Of a DNA stretch of 61,683 nt, positions 1 to 7,314 are shown piece by piece. This DNA is from Desulfovibrio sp. X2. GTDB lineage: Bacteria; Desulfobacterota; Desulfovibrionia; Desulfovibrionales; Desulfovibrionaceae. The first letter of the stretch is position 1. Every line of letters begins with the position of its first letter. Both the position numbers and the translations under genes were made by a program. The stretch spans positions 1-61,683 of the forward strand of contig NZ_ATHV01000017.1 of NCBI RefSeq assembly GCF_000422205.1, given 5' to 3'. A model generated the notes under the pieces. That model made no database searches. It saw only the letters and a list, made by a program, of their open reading frames with translations, and was not told the DNA's origin.

Positions 1-215
1 GGTTCCCCGCCTCCTCCCCACACCCCTCCTCCACCCTTCCCCAAAACTTTTCACCGCGCTTCGCGGGGCTTGCCGGGTGCCGGGGCAGGGGGAACGACGC
101 CGAGCCCCGGAGCGCAGGCCACGGTCGAAACGGCCGGGACGCCCGCGTGGACGTTGCGCGTCGGGCGCGGGGAGGGTAACTCGCTGTGTCGGCGTCGGAA
201 GAGACAGGAGGAGAC
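1..215. other. intergenic segment at window edge
   Basis: No gene is supported here. A short hairpin (arms CCGCG/CGCGG around 53-68), followed on the minus strand by an A/T-rich stretch, could be a weak terminator for a minus-strand gene, but none is visible. The last bases carry the ribosome binding site of the next gene. Confidence 0.4.
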
Positions 216-680
216 ATGACCCCGGCCATAGACCGCGCGAAGAAGGCCAGGATTTCCTACACGGTCCACGAGTACCGGCACGACCCCTCGGCCGAGTCCT
301 ACGGCCGCGAGGCCGCGGACAAGCTGGGCGTGGACCCGGCCCGGGTCTTCAAGACCCTGGTCGCGGCCGCGGGCGACGGCCTCGTGGTGGCCGTGGTGCC
401 GGTCATGCAGCGCCTGGACCTGAAGCTCCTGGCCCGCGCCCTGGGCGTCAAGAAGGCCGCCATGGCCGACCCGGCCCTGGCCGAGCGCGTCACCGGCTAC
501 GTGGTCGGCGGCCTGAGTCCCCTGGGGCAGAAGAAGCGCCTGCCCACGGTCATCGACGCCTCGGCCGAGGCGCAGCAGACCATCTTCGTCAGCGCCGGAC
601 GCCGCGGCGTGGACATCGAACTCTCCCCCAAGGACCTCGCCGCCCTCACGGGCGCCACCTTCGCCCCGGTCGCCGGGTAG
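216..680 (+). CDS. YbaK/EbsC-type Cys-tRNA(Pro) deacylase
   Basis: A 154-residue cytoplasmic protein of the YbaK family, which removes cysteine mischarged onto tRNA-Pro by prolyl-tRNA synthetase. The whole length matches the single-domain fold. Visible hallmarks are the VFKTLV segment near residues 42-47, the VVPVMQRLDLK region, and the GGLSPLGQKKRLPT segment in the second half; LSPLGQKK is characteristic of the family. An upstream GTG at 186 is in frame, but the ATG at 216 is preceded by AGGAGG at the right spacing and gives the usual family length (about 155-160), so it was chosen. The gene stands alone; the next gene is on the other strand and compositionally foreign. The family call is strong. 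Substrate preference among YbaK/ProX/EbsC subfamilies cannot be decided by eye. Confidence 0.9.
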   Translation: MTPAIDRAKKARISYTVHEYRHDPSAESYGREAADKLGVDPARVFKTLVAAAGDGLVVAVVPVMQRLDLKLLARALGVKKAAMADPALAERVTGYVVGGLSPLGQKKRLPTVIDASAEAQQTIFVSAGRRGVDIELSPKDLAALTGATFAPVAG

Positions 681-814
681 CAGCGGAAAATCATGAAGCT
701 CAAATCAGAAGGCTTTGGAGAAGGAAGCCCCATTGAGGGATGCTTCTACCTTTACTCAGGTTAATCACAGATGAAGTACCTAACTCACATGACAGAATAT
801 CTTATTATATAATA

Positions 815-2437
815 TCAGCTGGCTCCTGTCCGACGGTGCCCTGGCATATCAGAAATGACAATTTGCATAGACTGTTGATCCCACGCATAATAAATTCTTA
901 GGCATCTTGATGGATCACGAGTATTCCCACCACATTTTACATGCCAGTCTGCAACAAGCCGTTGACCACAAAATTCAAATTCATAACTATCACCACCACA
1001 CGATGAATTCCTAACGCCTTCCTCAACTACTGACTCAGATATCTTCCCGCCGCCTTCCATTCTGCGTTTTCGGCACTCATCAGCGAGCCAAAGGAGGCAA
1101 CGAGCAGCCAACGATACATCAGTGAAATCAGGTTTACTGACACCTCGACGGGCGGCAGGTGCCAGCACTAATCGTCCTACCAAATTTTTATCGCACCAAT
1201 CAGCAAAATCTCCCCAGGATGTAGGCATTGTGACATCATCGTCCTCTCTATTCCCATATTTTTCCAAACACTCTGTCAGGTTCTGTATTCTGATCGTCGC
1301 TCCTCTCAGATGTGCTTCGACAGATTTTGCGCGGTCCTCTGCAGCCTTATGAAAATCACTTAATTGTTGTTCCCAGTCCTTAGCTTCCTTCAATTCGTCC
1401 TCTAAAGACCTAATTCTGCGCTGTGCAGACTCAAGTTGTTTTAAATAACTTGATCCATCATTAATTCCTCGCTCTTGCTCGATCTTTAGAGAATATGTAC
1501 GAACAGCAGAAAATGTCATTACGTCGTGATCTAATCGCGTGCGAAATAGACTATGATTCGCAGCAAGCAACCTCAAAAGGTGGACACATTGCAGTGATCC
1601 ATGTGCAGAACAAATTTGATCCGCAAGAAAAAGCCTATGCTCATACGGATTTGCACTAGCGCTAAATCCAGGCATAAAAACACGGACAGCACCATGAAAA
1701 ACAGACCGCATCTTACCAAATTTATCGCTCAATGAATAAGTATATTCACCTGGGAGGACTACGACATGTGCAAGTCCGACAGTTGCACTTGCCAACAATC
1801 CTGTATTAATCAATGGACTGTTTGGATTTTTTGATCGAACATCGCCTGATGCGATGAAGATAGGGAGTACTCTCCTACTATCTTCTAACATATTGATCAG
1901 TTTTTCAATGTCGTCTTCAGATGCGATAACCCACGGCTTTGATTCAATTTTATATGCCCCCACAGCCAAACCACACTTTCTGGAGATCTGGTGCAATAAA
2001 CCTGGGGGATGAGGCTCGATCTGAAACTCATCTTCGCTCGTGCTCGCAGTTAAGCGTAAGCTGAGGAGAGGACCAGTTTTATGAGCTTGGCCGAGAGTAA
2101 CTTCAGTTGTCCAAGTTCGCCCTGGAATCTCTTTGTCAGGATCGTCGGCACGGAACGCCCAGATATCTGTGGTACCAGTGCGGAGCCTAACTCCCATAGT
2201 GGTTCTGCCGCCAGCGAGATATTCAAAACTATTCCCCGACCATGCTGTTTCGGGCAAAGCCCCCCCTGATCGCCGCTGAGCCCATGTGAGCACTTCACGC
2301 CGAGCCTTTTCCATGCGCTCTGTGCCGGCTCCAAATGCTAACGATGCTGCAATACGAAGTACTTCGTGCTCACGAACTTTTTGGGTCGAACGAATTTTAG
2401 AAAGACCCTGGCCATCGTTCGTAGTACGGCTTCCCAT
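815..2437 (-). CDS. AT-rich uncharacterised protein, possible defence or island gene
   Basis: A 540-residue protein I do not recognise. The coding region and its flanks (about 690-2600) are far richer in A+T than everything around them, and codon use is relaxed, which suggests recent transfer. No signal peptide or membrane segment is evident. The N-terminal 80 residues are basic and helical. Residues about 90-300 look like a globular mixed alpha/beta region. About 335-395 are a charged coiled coil. The last 90 residues hold two cysteines in the GDSYEFEFCGQR region and end with RIYYAWD followed by PGHRR. That ending resembles the C-terminal strand pair of RelE/ParE-like toxins, but only loosely. 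It starts from ATG with a nine-G tract as ribosome site. No partner gene is adjacent. An anti-phage or toxin-like role is inference from composition, isolation and architecture only. Confidence 0.8.
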   Translation of the reverse strand: MGSRTTNDGQGLSKIRSTQKVREHEVLRIAASLAFGAGTERMEKARREVLTWAQRRSGGALPETAWSGNSFEYLAGGRTTMGVRLRTGTTDIWAFRADDPDKEIPGRTWTTEVTLGQAHKTGPLLSLRLTASTSEDEFQIEPHPPGLLHQISRKCGLAVGAYKIESKPWVIASEDDIEKLINMLEDSRRVLPIFIASGDVRSKNPNSPLINTGLLASATVGLAHVVVLPGEYTYSLSDKFGKMRSVFHGAVRVFMPGFSASANPYEHRLFLADQICSAHGSLQCVHLLRLLAANHSLFRTRLDHDVMTFSAVRTYSLKIEQERGINDGSSYLKQLESAQRRIRSLEDELKEAKDWEQQLSDFHKAAEDRAKSVEAHLRGATIRIQNLTECLEKYGNREDDDVTMPTSWGDFADWCDKNLVGRLVLAPAARRGVSKPDFTDVSLAARCLLWLADECRKRRMEGGGKISESVVEEGVRNSSCGGDSYEFEFCGQRLVADWHVKCGGNTRDPSRCLRIYYAWDQQSMQIVISDMPGHRRTGAS

Positions 2438-2439
2438 CT

Positions 2440-2448
2440 CCCCCCCCC
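2440..2448 (-). promoter_or_regulatory. nine-G ribosome-binding tract
   Basis: On the minus strand nine consecutive G residues are followed by AG and the ATG of the AT-rich gene, so this homopolymer is the only Shine-Dalgarno-like sequence for it. Homopolymeric G tracts are prone to slippage. A change in length here would alter spacing and translation without touching the protein. Confidence 0.5.
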
Positions 2449-2632
2449 AGAAGTGGCTAGCTGCCAGCTAATGAACAATATCTGCATAGTCTGAAATCAT
2501 GATTCATCCAGAAAGTCAGCATCAAGTATATAAATATTGCCCTGCAAGTATCAAGAAACATCATCTCTCCGCCATATCCTCCCCTCTCACGCAAAAAGCG
2601 GCCGAAATCGGCGCCGCCCCCGACGCACCCGA
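2449..2632. other. AT-rich intergenic region upstream of the acquired gene
   Basis: This stretch keeps the low-GC composition up to about 2590 and then returns to the normal GC-rich background. It presumably contains the promoter of the gene at 815-2437. Several AT-rich candidates for a -10 box exist, but I cannot single out one. No short gene is supported. Confidence 0.5.
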
Positions 2633-2757
2633 CAGGGCGCTCAAAAAGCACCGGATGCAAGGCGCAAGAAACGCTCAAGCCCGACGCGTATTCTTCCATA
2701 CGCGAGGGCTTGAGCGTTTCGCGGCAACGCCGCAGACGGCGCTTTTTCAGCGCCCTG
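2633..2757. repeat. nested palindromic repeat, copy 1 (125 bp)
   Basis: The outer arms (CAGGGCGCTCAAAAAGC at the left, its near-complement at 2739-2757) enclose an inner inverted repeat at 2668-2720 whose arms begin GAAACGCTCAAGCCC and pair over about 22 bp around a small loop. A second copy lies at 4064-4200 in the same orientation. This copy ends two bases from the stop codon of the minus-strand acyltransferase gene. On that strand the first hairpin met is GGCGCT-GAAAA-AGCGCC. A role as terminator or mRNA 3'-end structure is likely, and a MITE- or REP-like dispersed element is the other reading. Confidence 0.85.
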
Positions 2758-2759
2758 CC

Positions 2760-3755
2760 TCAGAGCACCGTGCGCAGGCGGGTGTGGTTGCGCAGCTCTA
2801 TGGTCAGGAGCAGGGCGAGGCCGTAGACGATGCAGGCCTTGGCCAGGGGGAGGAGGTAGTCGTTGAGCCCGGCCCTGCCGTAGAGATAGATGAGGAAGGG
2901 GTGCAGGGCGTAGAGGCCGAGGGAGTAGCGGCCGATGCGGGCCAGGGGGTTTTCCTTGCGGATCTCCTCGTTGCAGATGAAGTGCAGCAGTCCGAAGACG
3001 AGGACGACCGAGCCGAGCCCGTAGAGCGGGAGCCTGTGCACGGCGGAGAGGAGCAGGGCGTTCTCGGCCGTGGACACGACGAGGCCGAGGGCGATGTACC
3101 TGAGGCAGCCGCGCCGGACCTTGCGCAGCTTCTCGAAATAAAAGCCCATGGCCATGAACAGGAAGCCGGACATGGGGCCGTTGCGGGTGTCGACGTGCAG
3201 GTCCGGGCCGCCGAGCAGCGCGCCGTAGCCCTGGCCGAGCATGCCCGCGCAGTAGAGGAGGCCCGCGGCGACGAGGACCGTGCGGGGCCTGCAGCGGGTG
3301 GTGAAGAGGAAGAGGAGCGCGGTGGAGGAGACGAGGGAGGGGAAGAACCAGAGGTGGTAGTAGGTGCCGTTCAGCAGCAGGCCGTGGGGCTTGCGCAGGA
3401 GGTAGCCGAACATCTCGCGGCTGTGCAGGAAGCCGGCGTGGGTGCGCAGGAGCTCCACCACGTCCACGGCCACGAGGTAGAAGAGGTACCAGAAGGCCGT
3501 GATGAGGAGGATCTTCTTCAGGTAGCCGGGGAAGACGTGCTGCCGCACCGCGACCCGGGTCTGGAGCAGGAAGCCCGAGAGGGCGAAGAAGATGGGCACG
3601 GCGGAGTTCACCGCGCCGTAGTAGGCGGCCTTGCAGACCGTGCCGCAGGCGCTCTGCGGGAAGGCGAAGAGCGGGATATGGACGCAGACGACGAGGAAGG
3701 CCGCGATGGCCTTCGCGAAATCGACGGAGTAGAAGTGCCGCCCGCTCCCGTTCAT
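2760..3755 (-). CDS. acyltransferase 3 family membrane protein
   Basis: A 331-residue polytopic membrane protein of the acyltransferase-3 (OafA/NodX/WecH-like) family. These transfer acetyl or other acyl groups to surface carbohydrates or similar acceptors. The opening segment FYSVDFAKAIAAFLVVCVHI carries the family's early (R/K)-x-hydrophobic-H signature, with the conserved His in the first membrane helix. About ten hydrophobic helices follow, with short loops and a basic C-terminus. A longer in-frame start at 3794 lacks any ribosome site; the ATG at 3755 gives the normal N-terminus just before helix 1. The gene is bracketed by the two copies of the nested palindrome and lies downstream of acs on the same strand. 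The acceptor is unknown. No polysaccharide biosynthesis genes are nearby. Confidence 0.8.
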   Translation of the reverse strand: MNGSGRHFYSVDFAKAIAAFLVVCVHIPLFAFPQSACGTVCKAAYYGAVNSAVPIFFALSGFLLQTRVAVRQHVFPGYLKKILLITAFWYLFYLVAVDVVELLRTHAGFLHSREMFGYLLRKPHGLLLNGTYYHLWFFPSLVSSTALLFLFTTRCRPRTVLVAAGLLYCAGMLGQGYGALLGGPDLHVDTRNGPMSGFLFMAMGFYFEKLRKVRRGCLRYIALGLVVSTAENALLLSAVHRLPLYGLGSVVLVFGLLHFICNEEIRKENPLARIGRYSLGLYALHPFLIYLYGRAGLNDYLLPLAKACIVYGLALLLTIELRNHTRLRTVL

Positions 3756-4033
3756 GGCCCTGCATCCCGCTTCGCGATGCAACACCCAGGACATCGGCGC
3801 GTTTTGGCTTTGCGCCGACTCTGCCAGGAACGCCCATGCCGCTCAGAATCTGAACGACAGTCCCACCCCGTTTGCTTTCCTCGCTACACCTCCCGCCCCC
3901 CGCGCGCAATCCCCCGCGGGGAAAAAAACGCACCCGAATCGACGCGAAACCGCCTTTTTCTGAACGGGGACGAATTCCCAGGGAAAAAGGGAAAAGACCG
4001 GGACGGCACGCACCGCCCCCCGCCGCCCCGCCG
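3756..4033. other. GC-rich intergenic region without a gene
   Basis: About 280 bases between the acyltransferase start and the short tandem repeat. Open frames here are accidental overlaps of the high-GC background and share no family features. The promoter of the acyltransferase gene should lie here, but no convincing hexamers were found. Confidence 0.4.
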
Positions 4034-4061
4034 CCCCGACACCCCGACACCCCGACACCCC
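4034..4061. repeat. 8-bp tandem repeat (CCCCGACA x 3.5)
   Basis: Three full units of CCCCGACA plus a final CCCC run directly into the second copy of the nested palindrome. Immediately before it are related GCCCCGCC-type units. It is noncoding and too short and GC-simple to be a CRISPR array. Confidence 0.8.
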
Positions 4062-4063
4062 GG

Positions 4064-4200
4064 CAGGGCGCTCAAAAAGCACCCGATGTTGCGCGAAACG
4101 CAAGGCGCAAGAAACGCTCAAGCCCGACGCGTATTCTTCCATACGCGAGGGTTTGAGCGTTTCGCGGCAACGCCACAGACGGCGCTTTTTCAGCGCCCTG
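4064..4200. repeat. nested palindromic repeat, copy 2 (137 bp)
   Basis: The same element as at 2633-2757 and in the same orientation, with a 12-base insertion (TTGCGCGAAACG) in the left spacer and a few substitutions. It ends four bases from the stop codon of acs, just as copy 1 abuts the acyltransferase stop. It is likely to act at the mRNA 3' end. Confidence 0.85.
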
Positions 4201-4204
4201 CCCC

Positions 4205-6121
4205 CTACTCGTCGTCGAGCATGGAGACGTCGCCGGGCTCGGTGCCGAGTTCCTCGGCCTTGAGCAGGCGGCGCATGATCTTGCCGGATTTGGTTTTCGG
4301 CAGGTCGGCCCGGAACTTGACGCCCTTGAGCTCGGCCACGGGACCGAGTTCGCGGCGCATGTGCTCGCGCAGTTCGCGGGCCAGCTCGTCGCTCTCCTCG
4401 AAGCCCTCGCGCAGGATGACGAAGGCCTTGGCCAGCTCGCCCTTGATCTTGTCCGGCACGCCGATGACCGCGGCCTCGGCCACGGCGCGGTGGCTGACCA
4501 GGGCGCTCTCGAGCTCGGCCGTGCCCAGGCGGTGGCCCGCGATGTTGATGACCTCGTCGGCCCGGCCCTGCATCCAGAAGTAGCCGTCCTCGTCGCGCCG
4601 GGCCACGTCTCCGGCCAGGTAGCAGCCGGGGATCCTGTTCCAGCAGGCGAGGTAGGCCTCCTCGTCGTTCCACACGCTGTGCATCATGCCGGGCCAGGGG
4701 CGGCGGATGACGAGCAGCCCGCCCTTGCCGGGCGGCACCGGGGCGCCGCTGCGGTCCACGATGTCGGCCTCGATGCCGGGCAGGGGCTTGTTCACGCTGC
4801 CGGGCTTGATGAGCGAGACCGGCATGGGCGCGATCATGATCTGGCCGGTCTCGGTCTGCCACCAGGTGTCCATGACCGGGCACTCGCCGCGGCCGATGGT
4901 CTGGTAGAACCAGACCCAGGCCTCGGGATTGATGGGCTCGCCCACGCTGCCGAGCATGCGCAGGGAGGTGAGGTCGTGCTGGCGCGGGAACTGGTTGCCG
5001 TAGCGCATGAGCATGCGGATGGTCGTGGGCGTGGTGTACAGCGCCGAGACCCCGTGCTTGGCCGTGATGTGCCACATGCGGTCGGCCTGGGGATAGAGCG
5101 GGTGGCCCTCGTAGAGGAGCGTGGTGGTGCCCGCCAGGAGCGGCGCGTAGACCGCGTAGGAGTGGCCGGTGATCCAGCCCGGGTCCGCGGTGCACCAGAA
5201 GATGTCCGTGGGCTTGATGTCGAAGACCCAGTTGAGCGTATGGTGCACGCCCACCATGTAGCCGCCGTGGGAGTGGACGACGCCCTTGGGCTTTCCGGCC
5301 GCGCCCGAGGTGTAGAGCAGGAACAGGGGGTCGTTCGCGGACATGACCTCTGTCGGGGCCTCGGGCTTCTCGTGGCGCACGATGTCGTCGTACCAGACGT
5401 CGCGCGCGGCGTGCATCTCCACGTCCAGGTTGGCGCGGCGCACGACCACGCAGATGTCCACGGCGTCCAGGTCGTCGCCCGCCAGGACCTCGTCCAGGGA
5501 GGCTTTCAGCGGCACCACGCGACCGTTCCTGTAGAAGCCGTCCGCGGTGATCAGGCACTTGGCGCGGGCGTCGCGCAGGCGCTCCTTGAGCGCCTTGCCG
5601 GTGAAGCCGGGGAAGACCACGCAGTGCACGGCGCCGATCTTGGCGCAGGCGAGCATGGAGATGACCGTCTCGGGCAGGGGCGGCATGTAGACGACCACGC
5701 GGTCGCCCTTGGCCACGCCCAGCGAGCGCAGCGCCCCGGCCAGCTTGTTCACGGCGCGGTAGAGCTCGAAGTAGGTGAACTTGCGGATGTCGCCGGGCTC
5801 GCCCTCCCAGATGAGGGCCAGGCGGTGCTTGTTGCCGGTCTTGGTGTGCCGGTCCAGGGCGTTGTGCGCGATGTTGCAGCGCGCGCCCGGGAACCAGGAG
5901 AAGTGCGGCGGCGCGCTCTCGTCCAGGACCTTGTCCCAGCGGCGGAACCATTCGAGCTCCAGGGCGGCGGACTCCCAGAAGCCGAGCGGGTCCTGCGCGG
6001 CCTGGCGATAGGCCGCGGCGAGTTCCTGCGGATTGACGTTGGCCTCCATGACGAGGCCGGGCAGGGGCCTGAAGACGCGGTCCTCCTGCAGGAGCGTGTC
6101 TAGAGCGCCGGACTGGTCCAT
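4205..6121 (-). CDS. acs: acetyl-CoA synthetase
   Basis: A 638-residue AMP-forming acetate:CoA ligase. It activates acetate to acetyl-AMP and then to acetyl-CoA in the cytoplasm. The adenylation signature (SGAAGKPKGV) lies near residue 270. The HSYAVYAPLLAG and TWWQTETGQ segments are in the middle, GRADEVINIAGHRLG in the hinge region, and SGKIMRR near the C-terminus contains the catalytic lysine (about K614), which in this family can be switched off by acetylation. The ATG at 6121 has AAGGAGA at good spacing; a longer start at 6196 adds an unrelated arginine-rich extension. The 5' region contains a stable hairpin (6153-6184). The LytTR gene lies upstream on the same strand and may be functionally linked. 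A propionate-preferring synthetase cannot be excluded, but length and motifs fit Acs. Confidence 0.93.
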   Translation of the reverse strand: MDQSGALDTLLQEDRVFRPLPGLVMEANVNPQELAAAYRQAAQDPLGFWESAALELEWFRRWDKVLDESAPPHFSWFPGARCNIAHNALDRHTKTGNKHRLALIWEGEPGDIRKFTYFELYRAVNKLAGALRSLGVAKGDRVVVYMPPLPETVISMLACAKIGAVHCVVFPGFTGKALKERLRDARAKCLITADGFYRNGRVVPLKASLDEVLAGDDLDAVDICVVVRRANLDVEMHAARDVWYDDIVRHEKPEAPTEVMSANDPLFLLYTSGAAGKPKGVVHSHGGYMVGVHHTLNWVFDIKPTDIFWCTADPGWITGHSYAVYAPLLAGTTTLLYEGHPLYPQADRMWHITAKHGVSALYTTPTTIRMLMRYGNQFPRQHDLTSLRMLGSVGEPINPEAWVWFYQTIGRGECPVMDTWWQTETGQIMIAPMPVSLIKPGSVNKPLPGIEADIVDRSGAPVPPGKGGLLVIRRPWPGMMHSVWNDEEAYLACWNRIPGCYLAGDVARRDEDGYFWMQGRADEVINIAGHRLGTAELESALVSHRAVAEAAVIGVPDKIKGELAKAFVILREGFEESDELARELREHMRRELGPVAELKGVKFRADLPKTKSGKIMRRLLKAEELGTEPGDVSMLDDE

Positions 6122-6152
6122 GTCGCGTCTCCTTGCGGCGCGCCGCTCCGGC

Positions 6153-6184
6153 CCTCCGGATGGCGGGGCCCGAAGGCCCGGAGG
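6153..6184 (-). promoter_or_regulatory. hairpin in the acs 5' leader
   Basis: Outer arms CCTCCGG/CCGGAGG enclose an inner GGGCC-TTCG-GGCCC stem-loop in minus-strand reading. It lies 32-63 bases before the acs start. With no T-run it is more likely a leader structure than a terminator. A -10-like TATACG is just upstream (6202-6207). Confidence 0.4.
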
Positions 6185-6276
6185 CGGCAACGCCACGCAT
6201 GCGTATACTGTCCGCCCGAACGGCGGGCGCGAGAAATTCGGCCGATGGTCGTGAGGGGGCGGTAAGCGGTCGTCAT

Positions 6277-7155
6277 CTACAGCCCCAGGATCTGCTTGAG
6301 GTCCGCGATGCGCCTGCGGCTCACGGGCAGCTCGATGCGCGTCTTGCCCTTGATGGTGGTGCGCAGCATGAAGTTCGAGCCGGGCAGCGAGGCGATCTCC
6401 GTGACCATGTCCAGGTTCACCAGGAACTTCCTGTGCACGCGGAAGAAGCGGTGCGGCCGGAGCCTGACCTCGAGGTCCTTCAGGCGGTGCGAGGTCAGGA
6501 ACTTGGTCTGGGCCGTGTGCACGTAGGAGTAGTCCTCGTAGGCCTCCACGAAGATGATCTCGTCGTAGGGCACGAGGATGAGCTTGCCGTCGAGGGTGAT
6601 GGGCAGCTTCTCGATCTCCGGGCTCCTGCCCTTGAAGTCCCAGGCCTGGCGCAGGGCGGAGAGGAAGCGGTCCTCCTCGTCCTCGGCCATGGGCACCTTG
6701 ACCACGCCGCCCTCCTCGTCCTCGTCGTCCGGGTCGCCCCCGTCCCAGCCGCGCGGCTGGGGCAGGGCGGCCTCCTTGAAGGTGGAGCGGAAGGCGCGCA
6801 GCCGCGAGAGCGTCTTCTCCATGCGCGCGCCCTCGCAGGGCCAGCGCAGGTAGTCCAGTGCCTCCAGCTCGAAGGCCTTGCAGGCCAGGGACTCGTCCTC
6901 GGCCACGAAGACCAGCGCCGGGCGGTTCTTGCGCTGCCCGAGCATCTGGGCCAGCTCCGCGCCGGACACGCCGCCGGGCAGGTCGAAGCCCAGGAAGACC
7001 GCGCCGTAGGACACGGCCTCGATGAGCTCCATGGCCTCGAAGGCGCTCACAGCCTCGCCCACCACACGCACGAAGTCCGAGCCGGAAAGCGCGCGGCGGA
7101 GCTCGTCCCGGACCTGCGGGTCGGGATGGAGGAGGAGGATGCGGAACTTGTCCAT
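6277..7155 (-). CDS. LytTR-family regulator with a degenerate receiver domain
   Basis: A 292-residue DNA-binding regulator. Residues 1-115 align with a CheY-like receiver and about 185-290 form a LytTR DNA-binding domain (VEAYEDYSYVHT and FFRVHRKFLVNL segments). An acidic linker (DGGDPDDEDEEGG) lies between. The receiver has lost every phosphorylation residue: the acidic pair reads HPD at 10-12, the phosphoacceptor position is Gly56 in VFLGFDLPGG, the conserved Thr/Ser is Ala85, and the conserved Lys is Trp105 in DYLRWPC. Asp58 lies two places from the expected site. It should therefore act without ordinary phosphorylation. No kinase gene is adjacent. It is transcribed toward acs, 155 bases away, which suggests it controls acs or acetate metabolism, but that is inference. 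A promoter is proposed at 7194-7222. Confidence 0.88.
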   Translation of the reverse strand: MDKFRILLLHPDPQVRDELRRALSGSDFVRVVGEAVSAFEAMELIEAVSYGAVFLGFDLPGGVSGAELAQMLGQRKNRPALVFVAEDESLACKAFELEALDYLRWPCEGARMEKTLSRLRAFRSTFKEAALPQPRGWDGGDPDDEDEEGGVVKVPMAEDEEDRFLSALRQAWDFKGRSPEIEKLPITLDGKLILVPYDEIIFVEAYEDYSYVHTAQTKFLTSHRLKDLEVRLRPHRFFRVHRKFLVNLDMVTEIASLPGSNFMLRTTIKGKTRIELPVSRRRIADLKQILGL

Positions 7156-7193
7156 GGCTGGCCCTGGTGGTAGAAAGCCCCTATCTTGGCGCG

Positions 7194-7222
7194 AACCTAG
7201 CCGGATTTCCGGCCGCCCGCAA
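7194..7222 (-). promoter_or_regulatory. predicted promoter of the LytTR gene
   Basis: On the minus strand TTGCGG, a 17-bp spacer and TAGGTT lie about 40 bases before the start codon. The TAGGNT -10 type recurs at 21626, 33147 and 49386 in this window. Confidence 0.5.
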
Positions 7223-7314
7223 GGGCGCGGGACCGTGGGGCGCGCGGCGGTCGGGCTGACGCGAGGCCTGCACCAGGGTTCCGCACGCCGAATCCGCGCG
7301 CAAAGCGAGGAAAC

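Noticed and set aside
4034-4061. Short tandem repeat considered as a CRISPR array
   Set aside because: The unit is 8 bp without unique spacers and there are no cas genes; it is a simple-sequence repeat.
2499-4583. Very long open frame on the plus strand across the acyltransferase gene and both palindromes
   Set aside because: It is a shadow of the minus-strand gene and the repeat elements in GC-rich DNA; its product is low-complexity and matches no family, whereas the minus strand gives a clear membrane acyltransferase.
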